From: Streptomyces sp. WAC 01529
GTDB taxonomy: Bacteria; Actinomycetota; Actinomycetes; Streptomycetales; Streptomycetaceae
DNA: 64,000 bases
Assembly: GCF_003945545.1 (NCBI RefSeq)
Contig: NZ_CP029617.1
Span: 310,001 to 374,000, forward strand
Direction of reading: 5' to 3'
Shown here: piece after piece, positions 43,739 through 54,071 of the stretch
How positions within the stretch are numbered: position 1 is the stretch's first letter
How the letters are laid out: every line of letters begins with the position of its first letter
Program-made: the position numbers and the translations under genes
Notes under the pieces: generated by a model
Databases searched by the model: none
The model's input: only the letters and a program-made list of their open reading frames with translations
What the model was told of the DNA's origin: nothing

Positions 43739-45097
43739 CTACAGGCCCACGTCCCTGCTGCGGAAGTCCTCCAGGGATTCACGGCGCACCAGCAGCCTGG
43801 CGTGTCCGTCGGCCACCGCGACCACGGGTGGCCGGCCCACGAGGTTGTACCCGGACGCCATCGACAGGTGGTACGCCCCGGCCACCGGCACGGCGAGCAG
43901 GTCACCGGGGCGTACGTCGCCGGGGAGCGGCACATCCGAGGCGAGGACGTCGCCCGCCTCGCAGTGCCTGCCCACCACCGTCATCGGCTCGGGCGCGGTG
44001 GCGGAGCGCCGGCCGACGAGCCGGGGCGCGTACCGCACTCCGTACAGGGCGGGTCGCGGGTTGTCGCTCATGCCGCCGTCCACCGCGACGAAGATCTGCC
44101 CGCCGGTCCGCTTGACGGCGAGCACCCGGTAGAGCGCCACCCCGGCGGGGCCCGCGATCGCCCGGCCCGGCTCCACGATGAGCCGCGGCACGGGCAGGCC
44201 CGCCGCCGCGCAGCTCTCGGCCAGTTCGGCGCGCACCTTGGCGGCGAGCGAGGCGATGTCGAGGGCGTCCTCGCCGGGGCGGTAGGCGATGCCGTGCCCG
44301 CCGCCGAGGTCCAGTTCGGGGAGGGTGACCCCGTGCTGGTCCTTGATCCGTGCCATCAGCCCGACCAGGCGGCGCACCGCGCAGAGGAAGGGCTTCTCCG
44401 CGGTGATCTGCGAGCCCAGGTGGCAGTGCAGGCCCACCAGGTCGAGGGCGGGCTGACCCAGGATGCGGGCGATGGCGTGCTGTGCCGAGCCGTCCGTGAG
44501 GGAGAGCCCGAACTTCTGGTCGTCCGTGCCCGTACGGATCTTGGCGTGGGCGCCCGCCGCGATGCCCGGCACCACCCGGACCATCACCTTCTGGCGGCTG
44601 CCCGGCGGCACGGCGGCGGCCAGGCGCGCGATCTCCGACGCGCTGTCGATGACGATGCGGCCCACGCCGAGCCGGAGCGCGGCCCGCAGGTCGTCGGGGC
44701 TCTTGGCGTTGCCGTGCAGCACGATGCGCTCCGCGGGGAAGCCCGTGGTGACGGCCAGCTCCAGCTCCCCCGCGGAGCAGACGTCCAGGCCGAGGCCCTC
44801 CTCGTCGATCCAGTGGGCCATGGCTCGGCACAGGAACGCCTTGGCGGCGTAGAGGACCTCGGCGTCCTTGAAGGCGCGCAGGTAGCCGCGGCAGCGGGCG
44901 CGTACGTCACCTTCGTCGAGGAGGTAGGCGGGGGTGCCGAAGCGCTCGGCGACCTCGGTGAGCGGCACACCTCCGACGGCGAGGTCACCGTGGGCGAGCG
45001 GCGTGGTGGACCCGGGCCAGACGGACAGGGCCTCGTCGGCCGGGGAGGGCGTCCGGGCGGCGGGGGCCGGGAACGGGGGTACGTGCACAGTGGTCAT
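43739..45097 (-). CDS. lysA: Diaminopimelate decarboxylase
   Basis: A fold-III PLP enzyme that converts meso-diaminopimelate to lysine. The protein has 452 residues. The PLP lysine is in VLYAAKAFLC, GLHCHLGSQI and LDLGGGHGIAYRPGE bind the cofactor phosphate, VEPGRAIAGPAGVAL follows, and RHCEAGDVLASD carries the cross-subunit Cys. A Pro-rich extension of about 35 residues leads the fold. Streptomyces often have a second lysA elsewhere, so this may be a paralogue. A related ornithine/DAP decarboxylase role is possible. Confidence 0.88.
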   Translation of the reverse strand: MTTVHVPPFPAPAARTPSPADEALSVWPGSTTPLAHGDLAVGGVPLTEVAERFGTPAYLLDEGDVRARCRGYLRAFKDAEVLYAAKAFLCRAMAHWIDEEGLGLDVCSAGELELAVTTGFPAERIVLHGNAKSPDDLRAALRLGVGRIVIDSASEIARLAAAVPPGSRQKVMVRVVPGIAAGAHAKIRTGTDDQKFGLSLTDGSAQHAIARILGQPALDLVGLHCHLGSQITAEKPFLCAVRRLVGLMARIKDQHGVTLPELDLGGGHGIAYRPGEDALDIASLAAKVRAELAESCAAAGLPVPRLIVEPGRAIAGPAGVALYRVLAVKRTGGQIFVAVDGGMSDNPRPALYGVRYAPRLVGRRSATAPEPMTVVGRHCEAGDVLASDVPLPGDVRPGDLLAVPVAGAYHLSMASGYNLVGRPPVVAVADGHARLLVRRESLEDFRSRDVGL

Positions 45098-45122
45098 GGC
45101 AGGTTCTCTCTTCGCCTCGTCC

Positions 45123-45542
45123 TCAGCCGGTCCACGGGGTCGGCGCGCCCACGAGGGCCGCCGTGCCGGTCGCGCGCGGTGTGCCCGGCGCCTGCGGGTC
45201 CCGGTCGCGGCGGGCGGCGGCCCGCCGCTCGCCAGGTCGGACGGGCGCCGGGCCCACGGGGTGGGCGGCGAGCCGGGGGTCGACGGTGATGCCGCGGACG
45301 CCGAGCGGCGCGGCAAGGGCACGCAGTGCCGGTTCAGAGAGCCTGATCCACGTCTGCCCGGGGCCGAGGGCCGCGCTCAGGCGCCCCCGGCTGGTGAAGG
45401 CGACGGCGGTGCGCTCGCCGATGGGTGTGCGGAACAGGCGGGCCACGCAGCCCGCGGGTCCCGGCCGGACGGGGACGAACAGCTGCCCGGCCGGGCCGGG
45501 TTCACAGGGCTCGGGGTCCTCGCCGCACAGAAGCTCTGCCAT
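45123..45542 (-). CDS. SAV_915 family protein
   Basis: A 139-residue protein that matches the SAV_915 family of Streptomyces, related to SseB-like folds (LFVPVRPGPAGCVARLFRTP, IGERTAVAFTSRGRLSAALG, then WIRLSEPALRALAAPLGV). Function is unknown. It has a basic, low-complexity C-terminus. GGAGGA precedes the ATG at 45542. lysA starts 25 bases after its stop, so they probably share a transcript. Confidence 0.75.
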   Translation of the reverse strand: MAELLCGEDPEPCEPGPAGQLFVPVRPGPAGCVARLFRTPIGERTAVAFTSRGRLSAALGPGQTWIRLSEPALRALAAPLGVRGITVDPRLAAHPVGPAPVRPGERRAAARRDRDPQAPGTPRATGTAALVGAPTPWTG

Positions 45543-45790
45543 GGGGGGGGTTCCTCCGGTTGGAAGGTGGGAGAGAGAAAGTGGCGCCTCTGCAGACGTT
45601 ATGCCCGGCACGCAGTGCCAACCGACCCTCGGTAACGCCACGTTGACGCGACGCCGCCCCTCCCTGACGCGATTCTGGCGCGCCTTCGGCCTCCGCCGTC
45701 TCCGTGTGGGTGACCCTCCCGGGCCCGGGGCGCGTCCTAGCCGTCCGCCCGTTCGAGATCAAGAGCGACGAGAAGAGGGCAAGGTCACAG

Positions 45791-45836
45791 GCCCTGATGA
45801 CACCGTGTGCCAGGGGTTGCGCCCTAGCATCAGGGC
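45791..45836 (+). promoter_or_regulatory. Inverted repeat and -10 element at the mutA start
   Basis: GCCCTGATG (45791-45799) is perfectly complementary to CATCAGGGC (45828-45836), the latter abutting the mutA ATG. A TAGCAT -10-like box (45825-45830) lies within. The arms could be an operator or, if transcribed, hide the ribosome site. The rest of the gap back to 45543 shows nothing clear. Confidence 0.4.
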
Positions 45837-47684
45837 ATGACGGTCCTGCCTGACGACGGGCTTTCCCTGGCCGCCGAGTTCCCTGATGCGACCCATGAGC
45901 AGTGGCACCGCCTTGTGGAAGGCGTGCTGCGCAAGTCGGGTAAGGACGTATCGGGCACGGCCGCCGAGGATGCTCTGTCCACCGCTCTCGAGGACGGGCT
46001 CACCACCCGCCCCCTGTACACCGCGCGCGACGCCGCGCCCGCTGTCGGCCACCCCGGCTTCGCCCCCTTCGTACGGGGCGGCACTCCCGGCGGCAGCGCC
46101 GCCGCGGGCTGGGACGTACGGCAGCGGCACGCGAGCACCGACCCCTCCCGTACGAACGAAGCCGTACTGGGGGACCTGGAGAACGGCGTCACCTCGCTGT
46201 GGCTGGGCGTGGGCGCGAACGGCGTACCGGTCTCCGGTCTCGCGCGGACGCTGGACGGCGTCTATCTGGACCTCGCCCCGATCGCGCTCGACGCGGGCGC
46301 CGAATTCGGTCCCGCGGCGGGCGCGTTGCTCCGTCTGTACGAGACCGCGGGCGTCCCGAAGGAGTCCGCGCGCGGCACGCTGGGTGCGGACGTGCTCGGC
46401 CACGAGGCCCGTTCCGGCGAGGCGTTGGACCCGGCGGAGGCCGTCGAGCTGGCCCGGCTGTGCGACCGGGAGTATCCGGGGCTGCGGGCCCTCGCCGTGG
46501 ACGCGCTGCCGTACCACGAGGCGGGCGGCTCGGCCGCACAGGAGCTCGGCGCCTCCCTCGCCACGGGCGTCGCCTATCTGCGGGAGCTGACCGCGGCCGG
46601 CCTGACGGTCGAAGGGGCCTGCGCGCAGCTGGAGTTCCGTTACGCGGCGACCGCCGACCAGTTCCTGACCATCGCCAAACTCCGTGCGGCACGCCGCCTC
46701 TGGGCACGCGTGGCCGAGGTGTGCGGGGCGCCCGGCGCGGGCGCGCAGCGGCAGCACGCCGTCACGTCGCCGGTGATGATGACCCGCCGCGACCCGTGGG
46801 TGAACATGCTGCGCACGACGGTGGCGTGTCTCGGCGCGGGTGTCGGCGGCGCCGACGCCGTCACCGTACTGCCGTTCGATCACTCGCTGGGTCTGCCGGA
46901 CGCGTTCGCGCGCCGCATCGCCCGCAACACCTCCACGATCCTGATCGAGGAGTCCCACCTGGCCCGGGTGATCGACCCGGCGGGCGGCTCCTGGTACGTG
47001 GAGCGGCTCACCGACGAACTCGCCCACGCGGGCTGGGAGTTCTTCCAGGAGATCGAGCGGGCCGGTGGCCAGGCCGCCGCCCTGCGCTCCGGGATGGTCG
47101 GCGAGCGGCTCGCCGCCACCTGGGCCGAGCGCAGCACGAAGCTCGCCCGGCGCCGCGAACCGATCACCGGCGTCAGCGAGTTCCCCCATCTGGCGGAGCG
47201 CCCCGTGGAGCGCGAGGCCGCACCGGCCGTGCCGGGCGGGGGGCTGCCGCGGGTGCGCCGCGACGAGGCGTACGAAGAGCTGCGTGCCCGCTCGGACGCG
47301 CACCTGGCGTCGAGCGGCGCCCGCCCCAAGGTCTTCCTCGCCGCGCTCGGCCCCGCCGCCGCGCACACGGCGCGTGCCACCTTCGCCTCGAACCTCTTCC
47401 AGGCGGGCGGCATCGAGGCCGTGCACGAACCGGCCACCGTCCACGCGGCGACGGCCGCCGACGCCTTCAAGGCCAGCGGCGCCTCCGTTGCGTGCCTGTG
47501 CTCCAGTGACGCCCTCTACGCCGAGCAGGCCGAGGCGGTCGCCCGGGCGCTCAAGGAGGCGGGCGCGGACCAGGTGTTCCTCGCGGGTCGCGGCGAGTAC
47601 GACGGCGTCGACGCCTACGTCTTCGCCGGTTGCGACGCCGTGGCCGTGCTCTCCTCCACCCTCGACCGTATGGGAGTGGCGTAA
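45837..47684 (+). CDS. mutA: Methylmalonyl-CoA mutase small (beta) subunit
   Basis: The non-catalytic subunit of adenosylcobalamin-dependent methylmalonyl-CoA mutase, which interconverts succinyl-CoA and methylmalonyl-CoA. The protein is 615 residues. The mutase TIM-barrel region is recognisable ([50 protein letters not shown]). The cobalamin domain near residue 500 lacks the D-x-H-x-x-G motif, as expected for the small subunit. The stop overlaps the mutB start (TAATG), so subunits are made in step. The pathway supplies methylmalonyl-CoA extender units for polyketides. Confidence 0.95.
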   Translation: MTVLPDDGLSLAAEFPDATHEQWHRLVEGVLRKSGKDVSGTAAEDALSTALEDGLTTRPLYTARDAAPAVGHPGFAPFVRGGTPGGSAAAGWDVRQRHASTDPSRTNEAVLGDLENGVTSLWLGVGANGVPVSGLARTLDGVYLDLAPIALDAGAEFGPAAGALLRLYETAGVPKESARGTLGADVLGHEARSGEALDPAEAVELARLCDREYPGLRALAVDALPYHEAGGSAAQELGASLATGVAYLRELTAAGLTVEGACAQLEFRYAATADQFLTIAKLRAARRLWARVAEVCGAPGAGAQRQHAVTSPVMMTRRDPWVNMLRTTVACLGAGVGGADAVTVLPFDHSLGLPDAFARRIARNTSTILIEESHLARVIDPAGGSWYVERLTDELAHAGWEFFQEIERAGGQAAALRSGMVGERLAATWAERSTKLARRREPITGVSEFPHLAERPVEREAAPAVPGGGLPRVRRDEAYEELRARSDAHLASSGARPKVFLAALGPAAAHTARATFASNLFQAGGIEAVHEPATVHAATAADAFKASGASVACLCSSDALYAEQAEAVARALKEAGADQVFLAGRGEYDGVDAYVFAGCDAVAVLSSTLDRMGVA

Positions 47685-49885
47685 TGCGCATCCCCGATTT
47701 CTCCTCCGTCGATCTCGGTCCCGGCGCGGAAGCGGAGGGCTCGTACGAGCAGTGGCGCACCGCGGTGAAGGAGTCCACGGGCAGGTCCGAGAGCGATCTG
47801 CTGTGGGAGACGCCCGAGGGCATCGCGGTCAAGCCGCTGTACACGGGCGCCGACCTGGAAGGCCTGGACTTCCTGGACACCTATCCCGGTGTCGCCCCGT
47901 ATCTGCGCGGGCCCTATCCGACGATGTACGTGAACCAGCCCTGGACGATCCGGCAGTACGCGGGTTTCTCCACCGCCGAGGAGTCCAACGCCTTCTACCG
48001 GCGCAATCTCGCGGCCGGTCAGAAGGGCCTCTCGGTCGCCTTCGACCTGCCGACGCACCGCGGTTACGACAGCGACCATCCGCGCGTCACCGGCGATGTC
48101 GGCATGGCGGGCGTGGCGATCGACTCCATCTATGACATGCGTCAGCTCTTCGACGGCATTCCGCTGGACAAGATGACGGTGTCGATGACGATGAACGGCG
48201 CCGTGCTGCCCGTACTCGCGCTGTACATCGTGGCGGCCGAGGAACAGGGCGTGCCGCCGGAGAAGTTGGCCGGGACCATTCAGAACGACATTCTCAAAGA
48301 GTTCATGGTCCGCAACACCTACATCTATCCGCCGAAGCCCTCGATGCGGATCATCTCCGACATCTTCGCGTACACCTCGCAGAAGATGCCGCGCTACAAC
48401 TCCATCTCCATTTCCGGCTATCACATCCAGGAGGCGGGGGCCACCGCCGACCTGGAGCTGGCGTACACGCTGGCCGACGGTGTGGAGTATCTGCGGGCCG
48501 GGCAGGAGGCGGGTCTGGACGTCGACGCGTTCGCGCCCCGGCTCTCGTTCTTCTGGGCGATCGGCATGAACTTCTTCATGGAGGTCGCCAAGCTCCGCGC
48601 GGCGCGCCTGCTGTGGGCGAAGCTGGTCAAGCAGTTCGATCCGAAGAACGCCAAGTCGCTCTCCTTGCGCACCCATTCGCAGACGTCGGGCTGGTCGCTG
48701 ACCGCGCAGGACGTGTTCAACAACGTCACGCGTACGTGCGTCGAGGCGATGGCCGCGACACAGGGCCACACCCAGTCCCTGCACACGAACGCCCTCGACG
48801 AGGCGCTCGCCCTGCCGACCGACTTCTCCGCCCGCATCGCCCGCAACACCCAGCTGCTCATCCAGCAGGAGTCGGGGACCACGCGCACGATCGACCCGTG
48901 GGGCGGCAGTGCGTACGTCGAGAAGCTGACGTACGACCTGGCCCGCCGTGCCTGGCAGCACATCGAGGAGGTCGAGGCGGCGGGCGGCATGGCGCAGGCC
49001 ATCGACGCCGGCATCCCGAAGCTGCGCGTGGAGGAGGCCGCCGCGCGCACGCAGGCCCGCATCGACTCGGGCCGTCAGCCCGTGATCGGCGTCAACAAGT
49101 ACCGGGTGGACACCGACGAGCACATCGACGTCCGCGCCGTCGACAACTCCTCGGTGCGTGCCCAGCAGATCGACAAGCTGCGGCGCCTGCGCGAGGAGCG
49201 CGACGACGCGGCCTGCCAGGACGCGCTGCGCGCGCTCACCGCGGCGGCCGAGCGCGGCCCGGGCCAGGGCCTCGAGGGCAATCTGCTCGCGCTCGCGGTC
49301 GACGCGGCACGCGCGAAGGCGACGGTCGGTGAGATCTCCGACGCGTTGGAGAGCGTGTACGGGCGGCACGCGGGCCAGATCCGTACGATCTCCGGTGTGT
49401 ACCGCACCGAAGCAGGCCAGTCCCCGTCCGTGGAGCGCACGCGCGCGCTGGTGGACAAGTTCGACGAGGCCGAGGGACGCCGCCCGCGCATCCTGGTCGC
49501 CAAGATGGGCCAGGACGGGCACGACCGCGGCCAGAAGGTGATCGCGAGCGCCTTCGCCGACCTGGGCTTCGACGTCGACGTCGGTCCGCTCTTCCAGACC
49601 CCTGCGGAGGTCGCCCGCCAGGCCGTCGAGGCGGATGTGCACATCGTGGGCGTCTCCTCGCTCGCCGCCGGTCACCTGACCCTCGTACCGGCGCTGCGCG
49701 AGGAGCTGGCCGCGGAGGGCCGCGAGGACATCATGATCGTCGTGGGCGGGGTGATTCCGCCGCAGGACGTCGAGGCGCTGCACGACGCGGGCGCCACGGC
49801 CGTGTTCCCGCCGGGCACGGTGATCCCGGACGCGGCCTACGACCTGGTGAACCGGCTGGCGGCCGATCTCGGCCACGACCTGTGA
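47684..49885 (+). CDS. mutB: Methylmalonyl-CoA mutase large (alpha) subunit
   Basis: The catalytic B12-dependent subunit, 733 residues. The barrel begins with [20 protein letters not shown], then [19 protein letters not shown], which lines the substrate channel. [19 protein letters not shown] and [20 protein letters not shown] are family signatures. The cobalamin ligand motif is [13 protein letters not shown] near residue 610. It is coupled to mutA upstream, and meaB follows after 18 bases. Confidence 0.98.
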   Translation: MRIPDFSSVDLGPGAEAEGSYEQWRTAVKESTGRSESDLLWETPEGIAVKPLYTGADLEGLDFLDTYPGVAPYLRGPYPTMYVNQPWTIRQYAGFSTAEESNAFYRRNLAAGQKGLSVAFDLPTHRGYDSDHPRVTGDVGMAGVAIDSIYDMRQLFDGIPLDKMTVSMTMNGAVLPVLALYIVAAEEQGVPPEKLAGTIQNDILKEFMVRNTYIYPPKPSMRIISDIFAYTSQKMPRYNSISISGYHIQEAGATADLELAYTLADGVEYLRAGQEAGLDVDAFAPRLSFFWAIGMNFFMEVAKLRAARLLWAKLVKQFDPKNAKSLSLRTHSQTSGWSLTAQDVFNNVTRTCVEAMAATQGHTQSLHTNALDEALALPTDFSARIARNTQLLIQQESGTTRTIDPWGGSAYVEKLTYDLARRAWQHIEEVEAAGGMAQAIDAGIPKLRVEEAAARTQARIDSGRQPVIGVNKYRVDTDEHIDVRAVDNSSVRAQQIDKLRRLREERDDAACQDALRALTAAAERGPGQGLEGNLLALAVDAARAKATVGEISDALESVYGRHAGQIRTISGVYRTEAGQSPSVERTRALVDKFDEAEGRRPRILVAKMGQDGHDRGQKVIASAFADLGFDVDVGPLFQTPAEVARQAVEADVHIVGVSSLAAGHLTLVPALREELAAEGREDIMIVVGGVIPPQDVEALHDAGATAVFPPGTVIPDAAYDLVNRLAADLGHDL

Positions 49886-49903
49886 GCCGGTGAGCGCCGA
49901 CCC

Positions 49904-50911
49904 ATGCCTGTGACGATCGACATCGACACGTATGTGAAGGGCGTTCTCGACGGGAAGCGCGCGTATGTGGCGCGCGCCATCACCCTCGTCGAGTCCACCC
50001 GGCCGCAGCACCGCGCCCTGGCGCAGCAGTTGCTGACCGAGCTGCTTCCGCACAGCGGGCGGGCGCGGCGGGTGGGCATCAGCGGGGTGCCGGGCGTGGG
50101 CAAGTCCACGTTCATCGACGCGCTCGGCACGATGCTCACCTCGCTCGGCCACCGGGTCGCCGTCCTCGCCGTCGACCCGTCCTCGACGCGCACGGGCGGC
50201 TCCATCCTGGGCGACAAGACCCGGATGGAGCGGCTCTCGCTGGATCCCGCCGCGTTCGTACGGCCGTCTCCGTCCGCCGGGACGCTCGGCGGGGTCGCCA
50301 AGGCGACCCGGGAGTCGATCGTGGTGATGGAGGCGGCGGGGTACGACGTGGTGCTCGTGGAGACCGTGGGCGTCGGGCAGTCGGAGACGACGGTCGCGAA
50401 CATGGTCGACACGTTCCTCCTGCTGACCCTCGCCCGCACGGGCGACCAGCTCCAGGGCATCAAGAAGGGCGTCCTGGAGCTTGCGGACGTGATCGCCGTG
50501 AACAAGGCGGACGGCCCGCACGAGCGGGACGCCCGCTCGGCCGCGCGCGAACTGGCGGGCGCGCTGCGCCTGATGCACCCCGCCGACGCCGCGTGGACCC
50601 CTCCGGTGCTCACCTGCAGCGCCCGGGAGTCCAGCGGCCTCGACACGCTCTGGGAGCGCATCGAGCAGCACCGCACGCTCCTCGACTCCACCGGTCGCCT
50701 CGCGGCCAAGCGCCGCGACCAGCAGGTCGACTGGACGTGGGCGATGGTGCGGGACGAACTGCTCGGCAGGCTCCTGGGCCACGCGGACGTCCAGCGGGTG
50801 GCGCCCGGGCTGGAACAGCGCGTGCGGGAGGGGACGTTGACGGCCACCTCGGCCGCCGAACGGATCCTGGACGCGTTCCAGGGCAGCGGCCCCCACGCGC
50901 CCCCGGCCTGA
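49904..50911 (+). CDS. meaB: Methylmalonyl-CoA mutase-associated GTPase MeaB
   Basis: A G3E-type GTPase chaperone that loads and protects the B12 cofactor of the mutase. The protein has 335 residues. GISGVPGVGKSTFIDALG is the P-loop, VLAVDPSSTRTGGSILGDKT follows, VLVETVGVGQSE is switch II and AVNKADGPH gives guanine specificity. It directly follows mutB in the same direction, and the three genes are clearly one functional unit. Confidence 0.96.
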   Translation: MPVTIDIDTYVKGVLDGKRAYVARAITLVESTRPQHRALAQQLLTELLPHSGRARRVGISGVPGVGKSTFIDALGTMLTSLGHRVAVLAVDPSSTRTGGSILGDKTRMERLSLDPAAFVRPSPSAGTLGGVAKATRESIVVMEAAGYDVVLVETVGVGQSETTVANMVDTFLLLTLARTGDQLQGIKKGVLELADVIAVNKADGPHERDARSAARELAGALRLMHPADAAWTPPVLTCSARESSGLDTLWERIEQHRTLLDSTGRLAAKRRDQQVDWTWAMVRDELLGRLLGHADVQRVAPGLEQRVREGTLTATSAAERILDAFQGSGPHAPPA

Positions 50912-50968
50912 CCCGGGGGTTACGGTCTCCTTCGCACCGCGCCCCAAGTGAACGGAGCCACCCGCACC

Positions 50969-52036
50969 ATGAACGCCACCCCCGACGACGCTCCCGTCCT
51001 GCTCCGCCGCGAGGGCCGTGCCGGGCACATCGTCCTCAACCGGCCGCGTGCCCTCAACGCCCTCAACCACGCCATGGTCCGGATGGTGGGCGACGCCCTG
51101 AGCGCCTGGCAGGACGACGAGTCGGTGGCGACGGTCGTCCTCACGGGCGCCGGGGAGCGCGGGCTGTGCGCGGGCGGTGACATCCGCTCCATCCACGACG
51201 ACGTCAGGGCGGGCGGCGGGGCCGCGTCGGCCGCGTTCTGGTACGACGAGTACCGCCTCAACGCCCGCATCGCCCGCTTCCCGAAGCCGTACGTCGCCGT
51301 CATGGACGGCATCGTGATGGGCGGCGGCGTGGGCGTGTCGGCGCACGGCGGCGTGCGGGTGGTCACCGAACGCTCCCGGGTCGCGATGCCGGAGACCGGC
51401 ATCGGCTTCGTGCCCGATGTGGGCGGCACCTATCTGCTGACGCGCGCCCCGGGCCTGCTCGGCACGCACCTCGCGCTGACCGGCACCGCGGTGGGCGCGG
51501 CCGACGCGCTGCTGTGCGGCCTCGCCGACCACTACGTGCCCTCGGAGTGCCTGGCGGAGTTCACCGCGACCCTCGCCGACACCGAGGCCTCGGACGCCGT
51601 ACGGCGGTACGCGCGTCCGGCGCCCGAGGGTGAACTCGCCGCGCACCGCGAGTGGATCGACCACTGCTACGCGGCCGGCACCGTCGAGGAGATCGTGGAC
51701 CGGCTGCACGCCTGCGGTGACCGGCACGCGAAGGAGACGGCCGAGACGATCCTGACGAAGTCCCCGACGTCCCTGAAGGTCACGCTCGCCGCGCTGCGCC
51801 GGGCGCGTGAACTGCCCTCCCTGGAGGCCGTCCTCGACCAGGAGTACCGCGTGTCGTGTGCCGCGCTCGGCTCGCCGGATCTTCCCGAGGGCATCAGGGC
51901 ACAGGTCGTCGACAAGGACCGCAGGCCGCGCTGGTCGCCCGCCGCGCTGGAGCAGGTGACGGAGGCGGATGTGGACCGCTTCTTCGCAGGTGGCGGCTTC
52001 TTCGAAGGGGGCGGAAAGCTCCCGTCCGCGACTTAG
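50969..52036 (+). CDS. 3-hydroxyisobutyryl-CoA hydrolase-like crotonase family protein
   Basis: A 355-residue crotonase-fold protein. LNRPRALNALNHAMVRMV, GLCAGGDIRSIHDD (oxyanion hole), MDGIVMGGGVGVSAHG and MPETGIGFVPDVGGTYLL (catalytic Glu and Asp) match 3-hydroxyisobutyryl-CoA hydrolases better than plain enoyl-CoA hydratases, and the length fits. That enzyme acts in valine breakdown, whose products feed propionyl- and methylmalonyl-CoA, consistent with the mut genes upstream. The ATG at 50969 fits homologues. A GTG at 50948 is an alternative. Its stop overlaps the convergent next gene by four bases. Confidence 0.85.
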   Translation: MNATPDDAPVLLRREGRAGHIVLNRPRALNALNHAMVRMVGDALSAWQDDESVATVVLTGAGERGLCAGGDIRSIHDDVRAGGGAASAAFWYDEYRLNARIARFPKPYVAVMDGIVMGGGVGVSAHGGVRVVTERSRVAMPETGIGFVPDVGGTYLLTRAPGLLGTHLALTGTAVGAADALLCGLADHYVPSECLAEFTATLADTEASDAVRRYARPAPEGELAAHREWIDHCYAAGTVEEIVDRLHACGDRHAKETAETILTKSPTSLKVTLAALRRARELPSLEAVLDQEYRVSCAALGSPDLPEGIRAQVVDKDRRPRWSPAALEQVTEADVDRFFAGGGFFEGGGKLPSAT

Positions 52037-52500
52037 GGCGGGTCGATCCCGGTGACCAGGGCGAGGAGTTGGAAGGGCAGCTCCTTGTCCCACTGGGCGA
52101 CGCCGAGGGCTATCCAGCGGCCGTCGACGTGCCACAGGTGCAGGTCCGGCACGGACGAGCTGAGCTGGGCCCACGGCTCCGGTATCTCCTCGGCCTCCTC
52201 CTCGCCCTCGGCTCCCAGGACCGCGTCCATGGTGCGCTCGAAGAGGCTTGCCAGGCTGAACCTCTGGGGCGGCCCCCAGCGCTCGGCGAGCAGGACCGTC
52301 AGGCCGTCGCGCTCGGCCTCGTACTGCTCCTCGGTGAGGTCTCGGCGCGTGCCGTCGTCCTCCCAGAAGGTGTCGCTCGTCAGTAACTCGGCGATGTGGT
52401 ACCCGGGACCCTCGGAGCCGCACTCCGACCTGCCGTGCTCGGCGGGGAACTCCCGCGAGCGCAGCAGGTCGATCACGGCGAGATGCTGTGCGGTACTCAT
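52033..52500 (-). CDS. Hypothetical acidic protein
   Basis: I do not recognise this 155-residue protein. It is soluble and acidic, with a run EGEEEAEEIPEPW near residue 107 and several conserved-looking Trp (RWGPPQRF, LHLWHVDGRWIALGVAQWDK). There is no signal peptide or membrane segment. The start ATG at 52500 has a weak site. It is convergent with the crotonase gene and divergent from the ROK regulator. Confidence 0.6.
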   Translation of the reverse strand: MSTAQHLAVIDLLRSREFPAEHGRSECGSEGPGYHIAELLTSDTFWEDDGTRRDLTEEQYEAERDGLTVLLAERWGPPQRFSLASLFERTMDAVLGAEGEEEAEEIPEPWAQLSSSVPDLHLWHVDGRWIALGVAQWDKELPFQLLALVTGIDPP

Positions 52501-52777
52501 GACGTCCAGTAAAGCGGGCACCACTGACAACCGGTCATGCGCCGTGGACACAGCGCGAATCGGGCGGCGACCCGGCGCGTTCCGCGAGCGCCGTGATCTA
52601 CGCTGGCCGGAACCGGTCACCGTGACCGGCCGCAGCCGGGCGGACCCGCTCGCGGATCCGGTCCCGTCTCGCCCGGATGACGGCTGTACGCAGGGTGAAT
52701 GCGGGCCCGGCCCTCGCCGCTGCCCCGTCCTACGAGTACGATCCGGCCATCACGCGCACGAGCTGGGAGGAAGGACG

Positions 52778-53935
52778 TTGGGGCAGCTGACCGGCGGGGA
52801 CCCCTCTCTGTTGCGGCGGATCAACTCCGCGGTGGTGCTGCACGCGCTGCGCGCCACGGACTTGGCGACCCTCACGGAGATCACCCGAGTGACCGGGCTC
52901 TCCCGGCCCACCGTCGAGGGGGTCGTCGAGGGGCTCATCGAGGCCGGGCTCGTGGTGGAGTCCGCGCCCGAGGACACCGGCGCCCGGCGTCAGGGGCGGC
53001 CCGCCCGGAAGTTCCGCTTCCGGGCGGAGGCGGGGCATCTGCTGGGGCTGGAGGTCGGCCCGCACCGGGTGGCGGCCGTCCTCTCGGACCTGGACGGCAC
53101 GGTGCTCGGGACGGCGTCCAAGGACGTCGGCGAGGAGGCCCCGGCGGACGAACGGCTCGAACGCCTGCGCACCACGGTCGCCGAACTGCTGCGCCGCGCG
53201 GGGGTGGCCCGCAGCTCGCTGCGCGCGGTCGGGGTGGGCAGCCCGGGCATCCTGGAGGCGGACGGCACGGTACGGCTGAGCACGGCGCTGCCCGAGTGGA
53301 CGGGGCTCCAGCTGGGCGAGCGGCTGCGCCGCTCCTTCAAGTGCCCGGTGCTCGTGGAGAACGACGCCAACGCGGCGGCCGTGGCCGAGCACTGGAAGGG
53401 CGCGGCGACCGACACCGACGACGTGGTGTTCGTCCTCGCGGGGCTGAGCCCGGGCGCCGGGTCACTGATCGGCGGCCGGCTGCACCGCGGCTTCGGCGGC
53501 GCGGCGGGTGAGATCGGGGCGCTGCACCTGCTGGGCCGTGAGGTCACTCCGGAGACGCTGCTCTCCACCACGGGCGAGCCGCTGCACCCCCTGGACGAGC
53601 AGGCGGTCGCCGAGGTCTTCGCGCACGCGCGGGAGGGCGACGAGCGGGCGCGGGCGGCGGTGGACCGTTTCATCCAGCGCCTGGTGCACGATGTGGCGGC
53701 GCTGGTGCTCGCCCTCGATCCGGAGCTGGTCGTCGTGGGCGGCTGGGCGGCGGGACTGGACGGCGTACTGGAGCCGCTCCACCGGGAGCTGGCGCGCTAC
53801 TGCCTGCGCCCGCCCCGCGTCGCGCTCTCGGCGCTCGGCGAGGCGGCGGTGGCGACGGGAGCGCTGCGGCTGGCGCTCGACCACGTCGAGGAGCAGCTGT
53901 TCGCCGTGGAGGGCACCGTCACCGCCCGTCGGTGA
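52778..53935 (+). CDS. ROK family transcriptional regulator
   Basis: A 385-residue regulator with an N-terminal winged helix (LTEITRVTGLSRPTVEGVVE, then GLIEAGLV) and a C-terminal ROK sugar-kinase-like domain. VGVGSPGILEADGT and VENDANAAAVAEH bind nucleotide and sugar in active relatives. The usual zinc motif C-x-C-G-x-x-G-C is absent, and GEIGH is replaced by GEIGA, so it is unlikely to phosphorylate or bind sugar in the normal way. TTG at 52778 is the start because GGGAGGAAGG lies before it. The target is unknown. Confidence 0.88.
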   Translation: MGQLTGGDPSLLRRINSAVVLHALRATDLATLTEITRVTGLSRPTVEGVVEGLIEAGLVVESAPEDTGARRQGRPARKFRFRAEAGHLLGLEVGPHRVAAVLSDLDGTVLGTASKDVGEEAPADERLERLRTTVAELLRRAGVARSSLRAVGVGSPGILEADGTVRLSTALPEWTGLQLGERLRRSFKCPVLVENDANAAAVAEHWKGAATDTDDVVFVLAGLSPGAGSLIGGRLHRGFGGAAGEIGALHLLGREVTPETLLSTTGEPLHPLDEQAVAEVFAHAREGDERARAAVDRFIQRLVHDVAALVLALDPELVVVGGWAAGLDGVLEPLHRELARYCLRPPRVALSALGEAAVATGALRLALDHVEEQLFAVEGTVTARR

Positions 53936-53995
53936 GGGGCGCGGGGCGCTAGTGCGCGCCAGGCGGCGGACGCAGCGCACAGCGCACAGAAACGC

Positions 53996-54018
53996 GCCCG
54001 GCACGTCGTGGGCCGGGC
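53996..54018. terminator. Hairpin terminator between ROK and GntR genes
   Basis: GCCCGGC pairs with GCCGGGC around a nine-base loop between convergent genes. Confidence 0.6.
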
Positions 54019-54071
54019 ACGTTCGCGTGTCTGTTCCGGAAGTCTGCGCACGGCGGCTTCCGGAGGGGGGG

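Noticed and set aside
47615..52423. A 1602-residue open frame on the minus strand
   Set aside because: It lies opposite mutA, mutB, meaB and the crotonase gene, and is an antisense shadow of GC-rich codon bias with no domain.
52778..53935. Active glucokinase in the ROK family
   Set aside because: It has an N-terminal DNA-binding domain and lacks the zinc motif and the GEIGH histidine.
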